Below are positions 9,377 to 23,500 of a stretch of DNA of 64,000 bases, one piece after another. The stretch comes from Asterochloris sp. CNOR1 (Eukaryota; Chlorophyta; Trebouxiophyceae; Trebouxiales; Trebouxiaceae). Under the pieces are notes generated by a model. It did not search any database, had not been told where the DNA came from, and saw only the letters and a program-made list of their open reading frames with translations. The translations under genes and the position numbers were made by a program. Within the stretch, counting starts at the first letter, position 1; each line of letters begins with the position of its first letter. The stretch spans positions 930,001 to 994,000 of the forward strand of contig OZ017751.1 of the NCBI GenBank assembly GCA_963969365.1, written 5' to 3'.

Positions 9377-12300
9377 TCATTCTGCTATGAGCATCTGCTT
9401 TATTTGGTCCAGAGGTCTTTGCTTGGTCTCCACCATGAGGGACCAGGCAAACAGAACACCGCCAATGTTGATGAAGGCAAATACCAGATAGCTGCTGCTG
9501 AGACCCAGCACATTGAGCATGCTCTTGAAGGTGAGCCCGATGGTGAGCGCCGCCACCCAGTTCAATGAGGTACAGAAAGCTGCTGCCTTGCCCTTGATGT
9601 CGTCTGACAGTATCTCTGCAATTAAGTGTGGCAGCAAGTGACCAATACGACGTGGGCGCTGCACAGATCAAGCTCCATATATCAAGCGCTCTGTGCAACT
9701 GTAGGCAGCAGGCAAGGCAGACCCTACCTGCCAGGTACACCCAGGGAATGGGACCTGCAAGGAGTTTTGAATAGGCCTCAGCAATGAAGGAAGAGGCTGT
9801 GGGCAGCAGTGCTTGGACCTAACACCATGGGCTGTCAATGCAATACTCGGTGACAAGGGGGCGGTTGGCGCTTGCAGGCAGCCTGCAGCTGCTGCAGCAG
9901 CCAAGTGCAATGTTGAGGCCACCTGCCATGGCTAAGTGCAATGTTATGGTGGCCTGCAGCTGGCTCACCAACTCCCAGAGCAAAACATAAAGCGTAGGCG
10001 ATGATGGCAACCAGGCTGAATTCGCCCTGAGCCGTAGGTTCGGCTGCAGGTCGTCACTCAGAGTCAGCGCAGGCCGGCAGGTCAAATCAAACAAATTCAG
10101 TGTGGTCAATGTGAGCCCCAGTGATGCAGCCAGGTATATCGACAAAGGCACCCAGCTGCGGCAGCCTTCAGACATGCATCAAATCAGCAGCAGGGCCTCA
10201 AAGGGGCTCATGGTCAAGGTGTCAGCTGTTGCAGCCTGCCCAGATGTGGTCATGCAGTTGTCCAGCTGCAGAAGGTGCCTGCAGTGGGAGCCTGGCCAAG
10301 TGTGCTGGTGCAGCAAAACAGTTGCAGCAGCATTCCAACTGCAATTGACTGCCAAAAGTAACCTCAGAGCCCCCACTCACAGATGAAGTGGACGGCCACT
10401 GAGATGCTGGCCAGGCTGACTGCCATGCCAAAGTGGCTCAGCAGCAGCAGGGGCTTGCGCCCGAAGCGGTCCATGATCAGGGCAGCCACGACAGTGCCTG
10501 ACACATTCACCAAGCCAATGACTATGCTGCCCAGGATGGGGGACTTGAGGCCAGCCTGCTCAAAGACCTGCAGGGTGCGCAAGGTTGGCTGAGCTCGACT
10601 CGTGCGTTCAAAGATGGGCAAGCCTGTTTTGACATGAGCTGCGCTTGAGAGTAGGCAGCGTCCATCTAGGCTTGAAGTATGATAGGCAGCACTCACCGAC
10701 GACGAATAAAACACCTGCAGAGGTACATAAATTGTTAAGTCTGGATCTGGTAGCAGCACCAGGCCGGCACTTTCACTCTCAGAGCCAGGCTTGAGAATTC
10801 GCAATGCAGAAAGTGAAAATATACCACTGAGTTGATGCCTGACAGCTGCTGCAGCAGGGGCAGCCCAGCTGCAAGCAGCATCATCCTGCGGTACCGGGGC
10901 TTGAGCAGGTCTGCCCACGCTGCCTCTCCCTCAACAACACCTTCCTGCAGCATCCATGTGGGCCTATATCAGAGAATGCACCAAGTATGGACGCAATATG
11001 CTGCATCTGACAGCCTGTCCAGACCACAGCATACTTCTCCGGCCTGTAAGTGCAGTGGGCTGAATAGCAAGCCCAAAATCTTTGGGCTGACAGATGCTCA
11101 ATACATAGCCTGGCACTTCACATCCAGCAGCAGGAAAGCCCACCTGGTCCTCTGTATATCTCAGGCTGTCACTGCCTTGGCGCAGGGGCTGCGTGGCATC
11201 CTCGCCGCGTTCCAGGCCTGCCGCACTGTCTGCCTCAGCTTGGGAGTTGGCTGCGCCCGTCTCTGTGCCCTGCAGCCTGCGGCGGGCTTTGCTGGCTGCC
11301 TGGGTCTGGCCCCTCCACTCAAGCCAGACTGGAGACTCTGGGCAAATGCCAAGTCCAAACGCCTGCACACACATGAGAGCCCAGAACGCCCCTTGACTGG
11401 TGCCATGCCAGCTAGGTGTCTGGGGGGGAGGCAGCAAAGAAGGATGCCGCGCATTCGCTGGGCCTGCTGGGCTCAAGCAGCATTCAATATGACTGGTCAG
11501 ACAATGCATGTCAACGGCAAGCGCCCCACCTGGAGGACTGCCGGAATGACTGCTGACAGGAACATGATGCGCCACCACGAAAGGGTGTGGGAGCCCACAG
11601 CAAAGGCAGCGCGTGGGTGCTTGTCATAGGGCAGGCCGATGATGTAGGCCATCAGAATGCCCAGGTTGACAAACAACTACAGCACACTGACATAATTGCA
11701 ATTAGGATGTCACACTGCTGCTTCACGGGCAAAGCAGATATCAGGCACAGGCACACGCAGCCTACAGCAGTGCTGGGAGGTGGGACAGGAGCCCAGATTG
11801 AAGGCCCATGTGGTGGCCTGCTCTGCCCAGTAGCATGCTGCATGCATTCCAGGACGTACTGCCAACTTTTTCAGCCCATCCCATTCGACAGACCTGGCTC
11901 AAGGACCCCAAAAAGCCTCGAATGGTAGGCGGGGAAATCTCTGCCAGGTAGCGAGGCACATATAGGGAAGCTGCTCCTGCCCCCCAGCCAGCCAGCAAGC
12001 GGCCTGAAACACAGGAAGACCAGCCCACTTGAGCCCATGTAAACGTGCTGCATGCACCGTTTGTCACAGCAGCCCGAACACAGAGCAGTCTGCATATCAG
12101 CTTACAGCATGGCTAGCCACCCAGGCATCAGTGGCAGGGCACCCACCGAGCAGCATGCCCCAAAAGCCCACTGGAGTGAGCCCGCTGAGCAGGTAGCCTC
12201 CTGCAAAAAATGCATTGTTGTACAGGAGGGCTGTCCTGGGACCCAGCTTGTCAGCCAGCTGCCCGGCAAAGAAGGCCCCCACAGCAGCCCCGCCGAGGCC

Positions 12301-12641
12301 TGCCGACACCATCAGGGGGATGCCAATGTTCTCAGTGGCGTGCAGGTCCTTGGCCACTGCATGATCGCATGTGTTGAGGATTCCAAGCACGTAACCTGCA
12401 CATCACCCAGATCATCTCGGTAGCTGCCAAATTTGGGCGTCCCTCATTCAGCAGGGCTTGGCAGCAGGAGCAGTGAGTGCTTGCAGCAAAACTCACCAAA
12501 CTGGTATGACCCAAGCAGGGCAGATAGAGCTGCAATCCAGAGCAGCTTTGAGTACTGCAGAACAGAGTGCTTGCTGGTCCCTGCCTCGGACGTCCTCATG
12601 ACTCCGATCTCAGTGGATAGGGCTGAAGGCGTCCTCTCCAT
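9377..12641 (-). CDS. Sugar transporter, major facilitator superfamily (GLUT/pGlcT-like)
   Basis: Twelve-span hexose-type transporter, probably proton-coupled or facilitative. Start ATG at 12641; exon 1 ends at 12497 with LLGSYQFG, continued as YVLGILNTC. Then come AGQLADKLGPRTA (loop 2-3 motif), GRLLAGWGAGAASLYVPRYL, AEISPPTIRGFLGS, a central loop, QQLSGINSV, a very short exon VFYSSS, VFEQAGL, DRFGRKPLLLL, LVAIIAYALCFALGVGPIPW and a last exon 9615-9377. The C-terminal PETKG motif is degenerate (VETKQRPLDQ). There is no obvious plastid transit peptide, so a plasma-membrane or other internal membrane location is more likely than plastid; this is inference. Exons in the 11.0-11.7 kb part are only roughly placed. 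Confidence 0.85.
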
Positions 12642-12825
12642 TCTGAATCTCCCGGACCATGTCTGAGAGAGGATCAACTGAACCTACTGGCATTTATGCA
12701 AGAAGAGAAGTACTTCAAATTTCAACAGGAGTCAGAGTCTGCACATTTGCAGTCACCAGCTGGGGCAGGGGAGAGTTCAGAGAGCATGTTGTTCTTGTGC
12801 GGTCTACAACCTGCTTGAATGGGGT

Positions 12826-13638
12826 TCACAACACCAGCATTGTAACTGCGGCAAAGTGCAACCCAACGCCTCCCACAACAAAAAGATGAAAATGCTCATG
12901 GAATCCCCAAGTCTGTGCTACCTTGCCCGGCCATCTGAAGGCATAACAGAGGACCCCGATGCTGTAGCTCAGGCCGCCCAACAACACGAGAATGGCCACT
13001 GGATCCCTCAGCCCAACATGGTACAGGGACTGGGTGCCTGCCCACCCCAGGAGGAGGTACAGTAGGGACGTGAGCAACTTGGGAGCGGAGATCCAGAAGA
13101 GGCTCTGCATGACGCCGAGGGAGGCGCCTGCCCAGACCATGATCAGCAGCTTGTTGCCCTCTTGGCCCTCGAGCTTCAGGCGGCAGATTGGGGTGTAGGT
13201 CCCAGCAATCAGCAGGAAGATGCAGCTGTGGTCCATGCGCCGCAGCCATCGCTCTGCACCAGGCGCACCGCCTTCATGTCAGAGCCAAGCAGCAGAGTGC
13301 TGACTCTTGAAGGTTGTCTCAACCAGCATGAAGCTCCAGCGCTCACCAGTGCGAGGTGGCCAGCTGTACATGTGGTATGTCGAAGAGATGAGGAACTGCA
13401 GCACTACTGTGGTAAGGAAGACGACCACTGCCACCCTTGCTTTGCTCGTCTTGGTTGCCGCCAACAGAATTGCACCGGCGGACAGGGACGCAAAGAGGGC
13501 ATAGTGGTGTACTCTGCCGCGCAGCTTAGGCTTTTTGGCGCCCTGCACGTACCAGGAGAGACTGTGAAGCGTAGTCCTCACATGTGCAGCCTCTGCAGGC
13601 AGGCAGGCTTGCCTCCTGATGGCCCAAGCGCTTGTCAT
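12826..13638 (-). CDS. HlyIII/PAQR family membrane protein, two exons
   Basis: Exons 13638-13347 and 13253-12826 join in frame (720 bases, 239 aa). The family pattern is present: STYHMYS after the second span, RRMDHSCIFLLIAGTYTP at the next, and a C-terminal HEHFHLF histidine cluster. In PAQR/ceramidase-like proteins the Ser, Asp and three His residues bind zinc in the membrane. About seven hydrophobic segments are visible. Despite the historical name hemolysin III, eukaryotic members are lipid-related receptors or hydrolases, so no toxin role is implied. The start at 13638 is the first reasonable ATG; an extra upstream exon cannot be excluded. It lies next to the transporter on the same strand, probably by chance. 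Confidence 0.85.
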
Positions 13639-14559
13639 ATCCTGAGCCTGGAGGCTGGTGGCTTGAGGCTGGTGGCCTGTACAGATCATCAAGAGTGTGA
13701 AGCATTGATCCGTGAGACGGATTCCTGGCAGTAGTAGCATGACGGGAATGTCACCGCTGCATTTGTACGGTGGGATGTCACAGCCGAGTCCGTTTGACTG
13801 CGGCTTGACTCGCCACTGTAGGAACTCAGACGCTTCTGGTGAACGCAGGAGCTGCACCTAATGAGGTGTTTGCACACAAAGGTTCAATCTGCTCTGAGAC
13901 CAAGGATCACACAAAGTATGAGAGGTCAAACTGGAAAATCTGCAGCATGTGACAGGCAGAATGTGCCATAGTAACAGGCAAATATGTGGCAGCGTGGCAC
14001 GAGGTAGATGTTTGCATCTCTTTACTGGGACCTGGGACTCATTGGCAGCAGGGGTGCTGCTTTGCAGAGCTTTTGGCCAAAAGATCCATGGGGACATCTC
14101 TGTGGTAACAATCCAACAAAACCTGTCCCAGCCGCCGAGTCATGACTAGATCAGCCTCAGGGCAGAGTGGCTTGATGGGCATCGTGGCATGTCTCCTCAA
14201 CCACATGCAGCCTTTATGCTGCTGGATCGGCCAGCCATTGATTGTTCGGTGCACCTGCACTTTGTCCTGTGCGTAAAGCCTTCTGGGCGAGCTTCTGGCG
14301 TGAAACACCAGTGCCAGAGCAAGGCACAGGGCAGTTTTTTGAAGCAGATTCTTCTAAAGTAGATAGACGTGTGGAACAGTATTCCTATGTCAAGCGAGCC
14401 TTCCCTGGATCATGACTGATGACATAAAGTGATAGGTCAAATGCTATCAATGCCCACAAGTCTGCCGACTTCAGACGGCATCCAGCCGCCAATGCGGCTT
14501 GGATTGCAATGTGGCTTGAAAGGCTGACAGGGCCGCACAGCCCACTTGCTTAGTCTTCC
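13639..14559. other. Divergent intergenic region (HlyIII / RPA2)
   Basis: About 0.9 kb between the starts of the HlyIII gene (-) and RPA2 (+). It is less GC-rich than the flanking exons, and no convincing coding segment was seen. It presumably carries both promoters, but no specific element was recognised. Confidence 0.4.
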
Positions 14560-17500
14560 ATGCAGGCAGGCATGGCCCATGGCGCAGCGGTGCCTGCAGA
14601 GGTCAGTGCCTGATGAGCAGATCCGGATCGGCAGTGCTGGCCTTGCTTCTTGCATGATGGCCAGGCTGCCGCCGCCACGCCTGCATGCCTGAGCAATGAC
14701 TGCTGCCGCAGCTGGAGGAGCTGGTCAGGCCCCACATTGACAGCTTTGACTACTTCCTCACAGAGGGACTGGACAGAGTGGTGGAGCGCCTGCAGCCTGT
14801 GGAGGTGATACCTTTGTGGGGCCCTGCCTTTTTGCAGCAACTTGGGTCCCTGTGCACTGAATGGCAGCAACAGCACCCTTTGCAGCCTTTGGGGGCTTGC
14901 TTTTGGCGGCAAAGTGGGGCACCCTGAGCACCTACATTCAGCACCACAGCCTGTGGAGGTGGACTCATTGTGGCCTGCTCGCCATGGGCCTCCCTGCCCA
15001 GCTGCACGTCAGCTGCAGAAGCTTGCTGGCTTGCTGTCAAAGTTGAGAAGGCTGTGCCTTGGCGGTGCTTGGCTGTCCTGCAAGAGTGCCTGTCTTTAAG
15101 TCTTGCAGATTGCTCTGCAGATCGAGCACCCGATCACCAAGCAGACACATCGAGTTTGGTTTGAGAATCCTCAGATTGGACGCCCACTGAAGGAGGATGT
15201 GGCTGCTGGAGCGGACAGGCGCCTGTTCCCTAGAGATTGCCGGGAAGGGGTGCGTCTCTGCTGCACAAGTGCCAGAGTTGCTGGGAGGAGCAGCTGAGCC
15301 TTTACTTACTGCCCTGAAGGCTGGCACTTTGAGCTTTACACTGCCAGACACTGCAGGTGGTTTCTGTGCAGAGCATAGATATGCTCTGTCCCATTCTGTC
15401 TTGACTGAGGGAGGCCCTTACAAGCTGCCTTGAGCTGCCCTTCGCCCACTGGCAAAAACTGATGCTTTGCCTGTAGCACAATGCAGCCAGCTTGCTCTGG
15501 CAGCCTCCTGTGCCCCTGCCAGACAGCCCCAACGCTGCATGGCTGCTGACTCCTCAGGTTGCTGTGTGCAGGGGGCCACCTACAGGGCTGCCTTCCACAT
15601 GGACTTGTGCTACCAGGTGGAGGGGCAGCCTGCGCAGCGCCTGAACAAGCGCCTGGGCTACCTTCCCATCATGGTCAAGAGTCGCCAGTGCTACCTCAGA
15701 CACCTCAACAGGTCAGGGGTTGCCACCGGGTCCCATGCTAAACCATGCACATCTGAGCCCACTCAGTAGCTCTGCTGGCCACTTGAGAGGCTGAGGCAGG
15801 CTCAAGGGGCATGGCCTGCGGATGGCAGATGCCCCCAGCCGTTGAGCGGTGTGTGTGGTATCACCCCACTGGTGCTTTGGCATGCCTCACACACTGGGTG
15901 ACAACAGCTCTGCTGGCTGTCAGAGGAGTATGAGGCAAGTCAATCAGCCTGGCTAACGCTCACACTTGCTATGAGCTGCACCATGGCTCCTACTGCTGTG
16001 CAGGTGGCCGCTAAGGGGAGAATGCAGAGGGTATGCATCGTTTGAGGGCTGCACTCAAGTGCACGGTACCAGCTGATAATGTCCAGCTGCCAGCCGGTGT
16101 CAGGAGGAGACCACAGAGATGGGCATGCGCCGCTGCTCCTTCAGGAAACTCTCTCTAGCCTGTCTGCTGCTGTACAGGCGCCAGCTGGTAGCTCACAAGG
16201 AGGAGAGCACCGAGATGGGGGGCTACTTCATCTGCAACGGCATTGAGCGCATTATCCGCATGCTCATTGTGCAACGGCGGCACTACATGATGGGCCTCAA
16301 GCGTAGCGCCTACAAGAAGCGCGGCAACAACTACACTGAGACGGCTACGCTCCTGAGGTCTGCACTTTGTGATGTTTGGCCTGTGCCTGGTGGGCTTTGG
16401 GGTTTGCCCCACCCTGGACCACCCCGGCCAGAGGGCGCTGCACCCGCAACTCTGACTTTGCATGAGAGCCAGCTGGACCAGTTGACCCTGCGGTGTTCAA
16501 GCAGGTCCTGGCATCAACATGTTCCACATGCTTTCCTGTTCAGACTCTTAGCCTGAGGCATGCTGCCAAGCCAAACTCTGGGTGTCTGCCACTCTGCCGT
16601 GCCGACATCATTCTGTGCACTACCGTCACCCTGCACCCCTCCTTTTCCTTGCCAGAGCGCAGTCAGAAGCCTGTGGCAGCCTCTAAGATGCGGGCCCTGT
16701 CATGCCCTGCAGGTGTGTGGCCCCTGATGAGTCCTCACAAACTGTGCGCTGCCACTACCTCCAGGATGGCAACGTCAACTTTGCATTCACCATCCGGCGC
16801 GCTGAGTACTTTGTGCCCATTGGCATCCTGCTCAAGTGCTTCCTGGAGGTCACTGACCGGGAGCTGTATGAGAAGCTCATGGCTGGCGCCATTGTGGTGA
16901 GCAGCTGATGTAGGGCTCAAAAAATATGCAAGTAGTTGCCAAAAGTGACCATCGGATTTGTTGACAGGCCCACCTGGAAGCAGCAGATTGGTGAGCTGCT
17001 GTGCAGTGGCTTGGAGCCTGCTGAGCTATTGAGCGGAGCAAAATGACCTTGACATCCAAGAAAGGCTTACCACATTGAATGGCAGCGCTGCAGCATCCCT
17101 CATCCCCAACCTCTGTTGCCTGTAGACAAGGGGTGGCGGCAATACCTCCTTTGTGGCAGAGCGGGCAGAGATGGTCATCCAGGCTCCGCAGAAGTATGGG
17201 CTGTACACCAGGCAAGCGAACTGCCTGGAGCATCATGCCAGTGTTTGTCGCCCACTGGGCACAGGCCCCATCGACTAAGGGCAACAGACACTATGTTGGC
17301 TGCCTGTCAGATGAGGTCTCCTGGGCAGGGGGCAGACCCTGGGCACCTGTGTCATCAGTGTCCTGCCTGAAAGCTTGAGCAAGGAGAGAGTCTGATGATC
17401 TTGCCTCTGCAAACCCGACATTTGAGCACAGTGGCAGATGTTGCAGGGCTCAGTCAATTGAGTACCTGGGCAACTTCTTCAGAGGCGCGCTGGAGGCTCC

Positions 17501-20500
17501 TGCCCGCAAGTCAGATTACCAGGTGCTTTGCGCTCATTGCAGCAGTCTGCCTGGCAAAGGCCTTGTCTTTGTCCAAGACGCCCATGGACTGCTTGTCCCC
17601 GCATCCATATGCAGCATCAAATGCCAGCGCTGCGTTTTGTGCAAGAGGCCAACGCCTCCTCCCACCTGCCATTGCACAGGCTCTATGTCACATGCAGCCT
17701 TCTGCTGAGGCTTTGGCATGTGGACGCCCTGCTTCCCCAACAGCAGAGTCAGCCTCCCAACCTCCTTGCAGGCTGGCATGCAGCTGCTGCGGGAGCATGT
17801 GTTCATCCACCTGGAGCACCCAGCTGACAAGCTCAACCTGCTGCTGGCCATGCTGAACAAGCTGTTTGCTTTGGCCAGTGGGGAGTGCTGCGAGGACAAC
17901 CCAGATGCCCTGACCCATCACGAGGTGTGCGTGGACGCCCTTCTCCTGGTGGTTGTGTGACGAGCTGCACCTCAAGGGCCTGGCAGCACGCTGTGCAACA
18001 AATGGTGTGCGCCACCATTGTCAGTCGATGCTGCGGCTGTGGGCTGTGCCACCTCTTGAGATGCAGCGGCCACCCTGTCTGCCCAGGAATCAGCCGCCTC
18101 TAGGGTGTGCCGCTGGGCTTGACCCTGGACTTCCTGCAGGCTGGCGGTGAGTGATGGCAAGCTTGCCTTTGCGTGACACATGGCAAACACTGAGACCAAG
18201 CAGGGATGTGACAGCCCACTTGCTGGGCCTCCTGCAATGTGGATGGCAGGGGACCTGACCGGCAAGTCATGAGCAGGCAGGGCATGATTTGCCTGAGACG
18301 CACCCACCATAGAGACCTCTGCCTGTATGCCTGCAGATACTGATGCCAGGCCACCTGATGTGCAAATTCATGAAGGAGCGCTTGGAGGAGAGCCAGAACA
18401 CGTTCCGGGACCTGGTCAGGCGGGATCTTGACAAGGCGCCTGAGGGCGTCAACTTGCAGGTGGGCGGTGTCAGATCAGCTGTGTGGACAAGGGCCTGTCT
18501 GAGTGGGCTTATTGCAGCTATGTTCTGCGCCAGCACCGGAAGCTGTCTGGCTGCTGCTGCTGCAGAACGCAGGCCATGTGCAGACCTTGGCTCACATGTC
18601 CTAGCTGTGCAGCCCTCTCTTGTGTGCAACCCTTTGTGTCAGCTTGCACACACTCCCTGCTCCAACACTCCTGCTCCTGCTGCAGAATGACTGCAAAGTA
18701 AAGATTGCTGAAGTACGTTGCTGTGGTGGCTGACTGCCCGCCTCACTACCCAGCACAAAGCATAAGCTTGCTGAGACACGCTTGTTACGCCTACAGAGCG
18801 AGGCCTATGTGAAGAAGGTGGCTGACAAGCTGCCAGACCTGGGGCAGAGGTTCATCTACATGATCAACACAGGGAATGTCATCAGCCGTGGAGGCCTGGA
18901 CCTCAGCCAGTCGACAGGCTTCACTGTTGTTGCTGAGAAGCTGAACTTCCACAGGCAAGCTTTGCCTGCCATTCTGCTGGGGCTGACCTGTTTTTGAGGC
19001 GCCTATGTGGTTGTTGGTTCACAGAAAAGTCCTGCGCGCGATGGCAGGCATCTGCTGCGAGCTTCATGGAGCGCACATGATAGACGCTGTTGTGCCCCAG
19101 ACAGTCCTCTGACCACAATGGCTGTGGAGGAGCACAACAGCTGTTACACAGGAAGACATGTTGGGCAGCCACCTGATGTTCATGGTGCACGGTGTCAAAG
19201 TGACCAGTGTGCCGCATGCGTCCTCTGTGATGAGATAGCTTTCCACACACGAGATTGAAGAAGTCAGCCCTCGGGCTGGGCTGATTACTATTCTGCAAAT
19301 CTGAGAGGCGCCTGCATGCTTACCTGTCACGATTGCTGCTTCAAAGAAACTGCGCCTTCAGCAAACCTTGTGTTTGCTAGCAGCATCTGCAATCATGCTG
19401 CTGCCGCTCTGAGCTGCCTTTGCCACCCTGCAACAGCAATTGGTTGGCCCTCCTGCAGCCACTGAGGTGCCACCTCTGGCTGTGCTGCTCTGCAGGTATT
19501 TGTCCCATTTTCGATCCGTGCACCGCGGTGCCTACTTCGCAGAGCTACGCACGACAACTGTGCGCAAGCTGCTGCCCGAGTCCTGGGGCTTCCTGTGCCC
19601 CGTGCACACCCCCGATGGATCCCCCTGCGGTTTGCTCACCCACTTCACTGCAGCCTGCCAGATCATCACCCACCGCTCAGACGACCCTGAGGCTGTGGAA
19701 ACAGCCCTGCTCAAGGTGGGGTTCCTACTTGAGCAGGTGCACTTTTGGTCAAGGGCCAGATGCTGGATCCAGCATCTGAGATGCGCGACGCTTGACTTGC
19801 CCAGCAGCTTCAGTTTTTGTTGCTTTGGCAGGCCACAGCCATTACTATTTGGCTGCAGACAGAGCTTGCCAGTTCTGACCAGTTGCCTCTGCCTCCAGGC
19901 AGCTTTGTGTGAGTAGGGAAGCGCTGCTGCGCCAGCCAAAGGGCAGGGTGTCCTGACAGGGCAGCTGTTGACCTGCAGGTGCTGCATGGAGTGGGTATGG
20001 TGGGAGCAGTGCCAACCATTATCCCCCCAGCTACCCCTGCCTACACCAGCGTCCAGCTTGATGGCAAGGTGGCAGGGTATATCCCGGCCGACAGAGCCGG
20101 CGCAGTGGTGGCGCGACTGCGCGACCTCAAGGCAGCAGCCCTGGCCTTGCATGAGCCGCTGCCAGAGGGCGCAAATGTGGTGCCCACAAACGTGAGTCCA
20201 GCCCGCCAGCAAAAGCCTGCTGGTTTGCCAGCTGTACGGGCGTGAGCCACTTGTGCACTTCAGATGTCGCCAATGCCGCTGCACAGCTGCATGACATCAG
20301 TCAGCTGTCCCGCCCAGCACCTTCCAGTTCTGGTATGTGAGCACTCCAGCCTGCTGCGGAAGCTGGCTGCCCACTGGGGGGGTGTTCAGGTTGTGCAAAG
20401 TTCAATGTCCTCATAGCCAGAGCTGCATGCGCCTGGCTGCATAGCACAGAGTAGCTCAGGCCACCCATTGCTGGAGTGGTGAGCCTTGCTGGCATCTTCC

Positions 20501-23500
20501 ACCTGAGGGATATCAATATACGACTTGACTGAAGACCTGCTGGGTTACTGGCTGCAGGGGGATGAGCAGCTCATGCCTTCGCATGCAGAGGTTGTTCACC
20601 TGCCATACGAGCATGCTGGGCCTTTTGGTGGCATCTTCATCTTCACCCAGGGGGCACGCATGATGAGGCCGGTGCAGCAGATTTCCAGCAAAGCCCAGGA
20701 GCTGGTGGGCACTCTGGAACAGTCCAACATGAGCATCAGGTGACTTGCTGGGGGCTGTAACAAGGAGCTGAGCCTGCATGAGGGCATTTGATTGTTTATC
20801 CTGGCAGCACTGTCTGTTTGTTCGCGACAAGAGCGTGTTTGTGTTGAAGTTCCATTGACTTTTGGGCCAGCATCAACAGCGCCTACCTCTCAACAGGAGG
20901 GAACGGCATCCAAGATGTGCTGCAGCACAGCATGTCTGTGTTGCCTTTCCCATTTGATATGTGGGTTGCAGGAGGCGCTGGCAGTGTGTTGTCGCCAAGC
21001 CATTCTGTGCAATGTCAAACAGGCAGGAGACCTCTTGCCTGTAGTGCCGCTGAAGAAGTGCTCTGTCCCTGCAGCGTCCCCGACAGTGGCACCGGTGGGT
21101 CGGAGGGCCTCAAGTTTACGCACCGCGAGTTCCACACCAATGCCATGCTGAGCGTAATTGCCTCCTTGACACCCTACTCAGACTACAACCAGAGCCCTCG
21201 CAACATGTACCAGTGCCAGATGGCCAAGCAGACCATGGGCACACCTGTACAGGTACGACCCAGCCAGCGCTCACCCGTGCCAGGCAAACCTGTGTCTCTG
21301 ATGTTCGGCATCTGCTGGTGCCAGATTGCCAAACAGACGACCGGCAAGCCTGTGCAGATGCTCTCAGCCAGTCTGCACAAGGGACTGATGTAATCCTTGA
21401 GCATGGACCCCAACAAGCCTATGCACTACCATGCTCCCTCCATATGCGCACTGTGCATGTCAGGGGCTGTCTGCATGTCAGGGACTCGCCTGTGCAGGTT
21501 GCCTGCTGCACAGCCACACCGCTGACTTCAGCCCATGCCGGTGCTGTGTGTGGACTTTAGGTTGCTCTTCATTGCCATGAGCGATCCTGCATCTCCTGCC
21601 AACAAGGGCTGCTTCCTGCCCAGGGCGCTGTCATGTCTGCGGTCCTGAGGTCCTGTGGTGTCAGCAGGCAGCACACCTTGTGGGCCCTGGCTGCAGGCCC
21701 TTCCCCACCGCACAGATGGCAAGCTGTACAAGCTGCAGACCCCCCAGACCCCCCTGGCCCGCACTGCCCGCTATGACCAGTACTGCATGGACGAGTTCCC
21801 CAATGGCACCAACATGGTGGTGGCTGTCCTGGCATACACAGGTGACTTCTGGAACTAGTCCCACTGCTGGCGCGGCTGCTGTGAGGTTCCAGAGCAGCTG
21901 CTTGGCTTCCCATCCTTCAGCAGCCGTGTGGGCCTCCTGTGCATGCTCCTCAGTCTGCTTCAGCCCATGGAGCAGCTGCATTCAGGCCAGTTGGGTGTGT
22001 TGCACAGTCATTGCCACTGCTGCGGAGATGCCAGGCTCTTCACAAAGCTGCAGGCTGAAAGGTCAGGCTCTGCCAGACGGGGATGTGCAGGGAGAGAAGC
22101 CTGATACCCTCAGGGACCCCAGCTGACCTCACAGTCCCATGTGCAGGGTATGACATGGAAGATGCCATGATCCTAAACAAGTCAGCTGTTGAGCGCGGGC
22201 TGGCCCATGCCACTTTGTACAAGACTGAGACACTTGACCTGCATGAGGAGCGAGGTGAGCCTTCTGGCTCGACACTCAGCTGCGCCCTGGTGCTGGCCGG
22301 GCCGCGCTGCACAGCACCCCCTGTTCTCTGGGCTGAGCTGCATGGCAGTAGTTGTACCCCACTGCCCTCAAGTCTGCAGAATTCATCTGCTATGTTTTGG
22401 AGCCGTCTACACTCCTGGTACATGCCTTCAGTGTGCAAGTTGCTGTGTTCAGGCTGCATGCCCTGTCCCTCGTTGCTGGCAAGGGCATACAACCAGCACA
22501 ATGCAGTGCCCAAACCCAGGGAGATTGCGAAATGCTGTCCAGCCTGCAGCCCACTCAGCCCCTTGTGCAATGCCTGCAGGCAAGGACATGCAGTTTGCAA
22601 CGGAGCTACCAGGGCCCAGGGACACGGGCGAGAGTTTCGTCCCCACAGGCGCCTTTGGGCAGCGCTACCCCCAGAATGTACATACCCTGGCAGACAGCCC
22701 TGCAGTCAAGCCTGCCAAGCTAAAGCCCAAGGGGCCGCACAAGGACGCAGACAGGGTGGACTCTGATGGCTTGCCCCATGTGGGGGCAGTGGTGTGGCCT
22801 GGGCAGAGCTACTACAGCACCAAGGACGTGAGTGATGGCGTCAATGGTGAGCGCTGCTGCCTGCCTGCCAAGTTGTTTGCCTGCCAGCAGCAGCACGTAG
22901 CAGAGGGTAGCTTGCTGCAGTCCCTCTGTACTCTCAAGTAGAGGGGCAGTCTGTGTGGCTGAAGACTTGGCACATTTTCTAGACATGTTGCCTTCATAAA
23001 GGGCTGCCCTTGACACCAAAATGCAGACTGCCCGCTCTGAGGGGCAGCCTTTTTCACAACATGCCCACAGCAGGCTCGGCCCTCACTGCACCCCTGGCTA
23101 TGTGCAGGTCGGTGCAAGCCCCACAACCTGAAAGGCGAGGAGGTGGGCATCATTGACCAGGTGGCCATTGTGGGCACAGGCAAGGACCGCACCATCCAGA
23201 AAGCCAACATCAGGATGCGCATCAACCGCAACCCTGTCATCGGCGACAAGTTTGCCAGCCGCCACGGGCAGAAAGGCGTGCTCAGCGTGCAGTGGCGGGA
23301 CAGCGACATGCCTTTCTGCGAGACGACCGGCATCAGGTGATGCCATCAACTTGCAGGGCCGGAGCCGTGCTTCCGGCTGTGGCCTCCAATGATTGCGATA
23401 CAAGGCAGCCTGCTGAGATGCTTGCATCGCTGACAGAGACTGCCTGCCCAGCTTGAGCCGGCCAGGCAACTGCTTGAAGGGCGCTGCAGGGCTTCAAGGG

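Noticed and set aside
12826-13638. Interpretation of the HlyIII homologue as a toxin
   Set aside because: The family name is historical; the eukaryotic PAQR/HlyIII zinc-site pattern points to a membrane lipid hydrolase or receptor-like protein.
19532-20284. Long minus-strand open frame (250 codons) opposite RPA2
   Set aside because: It is the shadow of conserved RPA2 exons 14 and 15; GC-rich third positions keep the opposite strand open.
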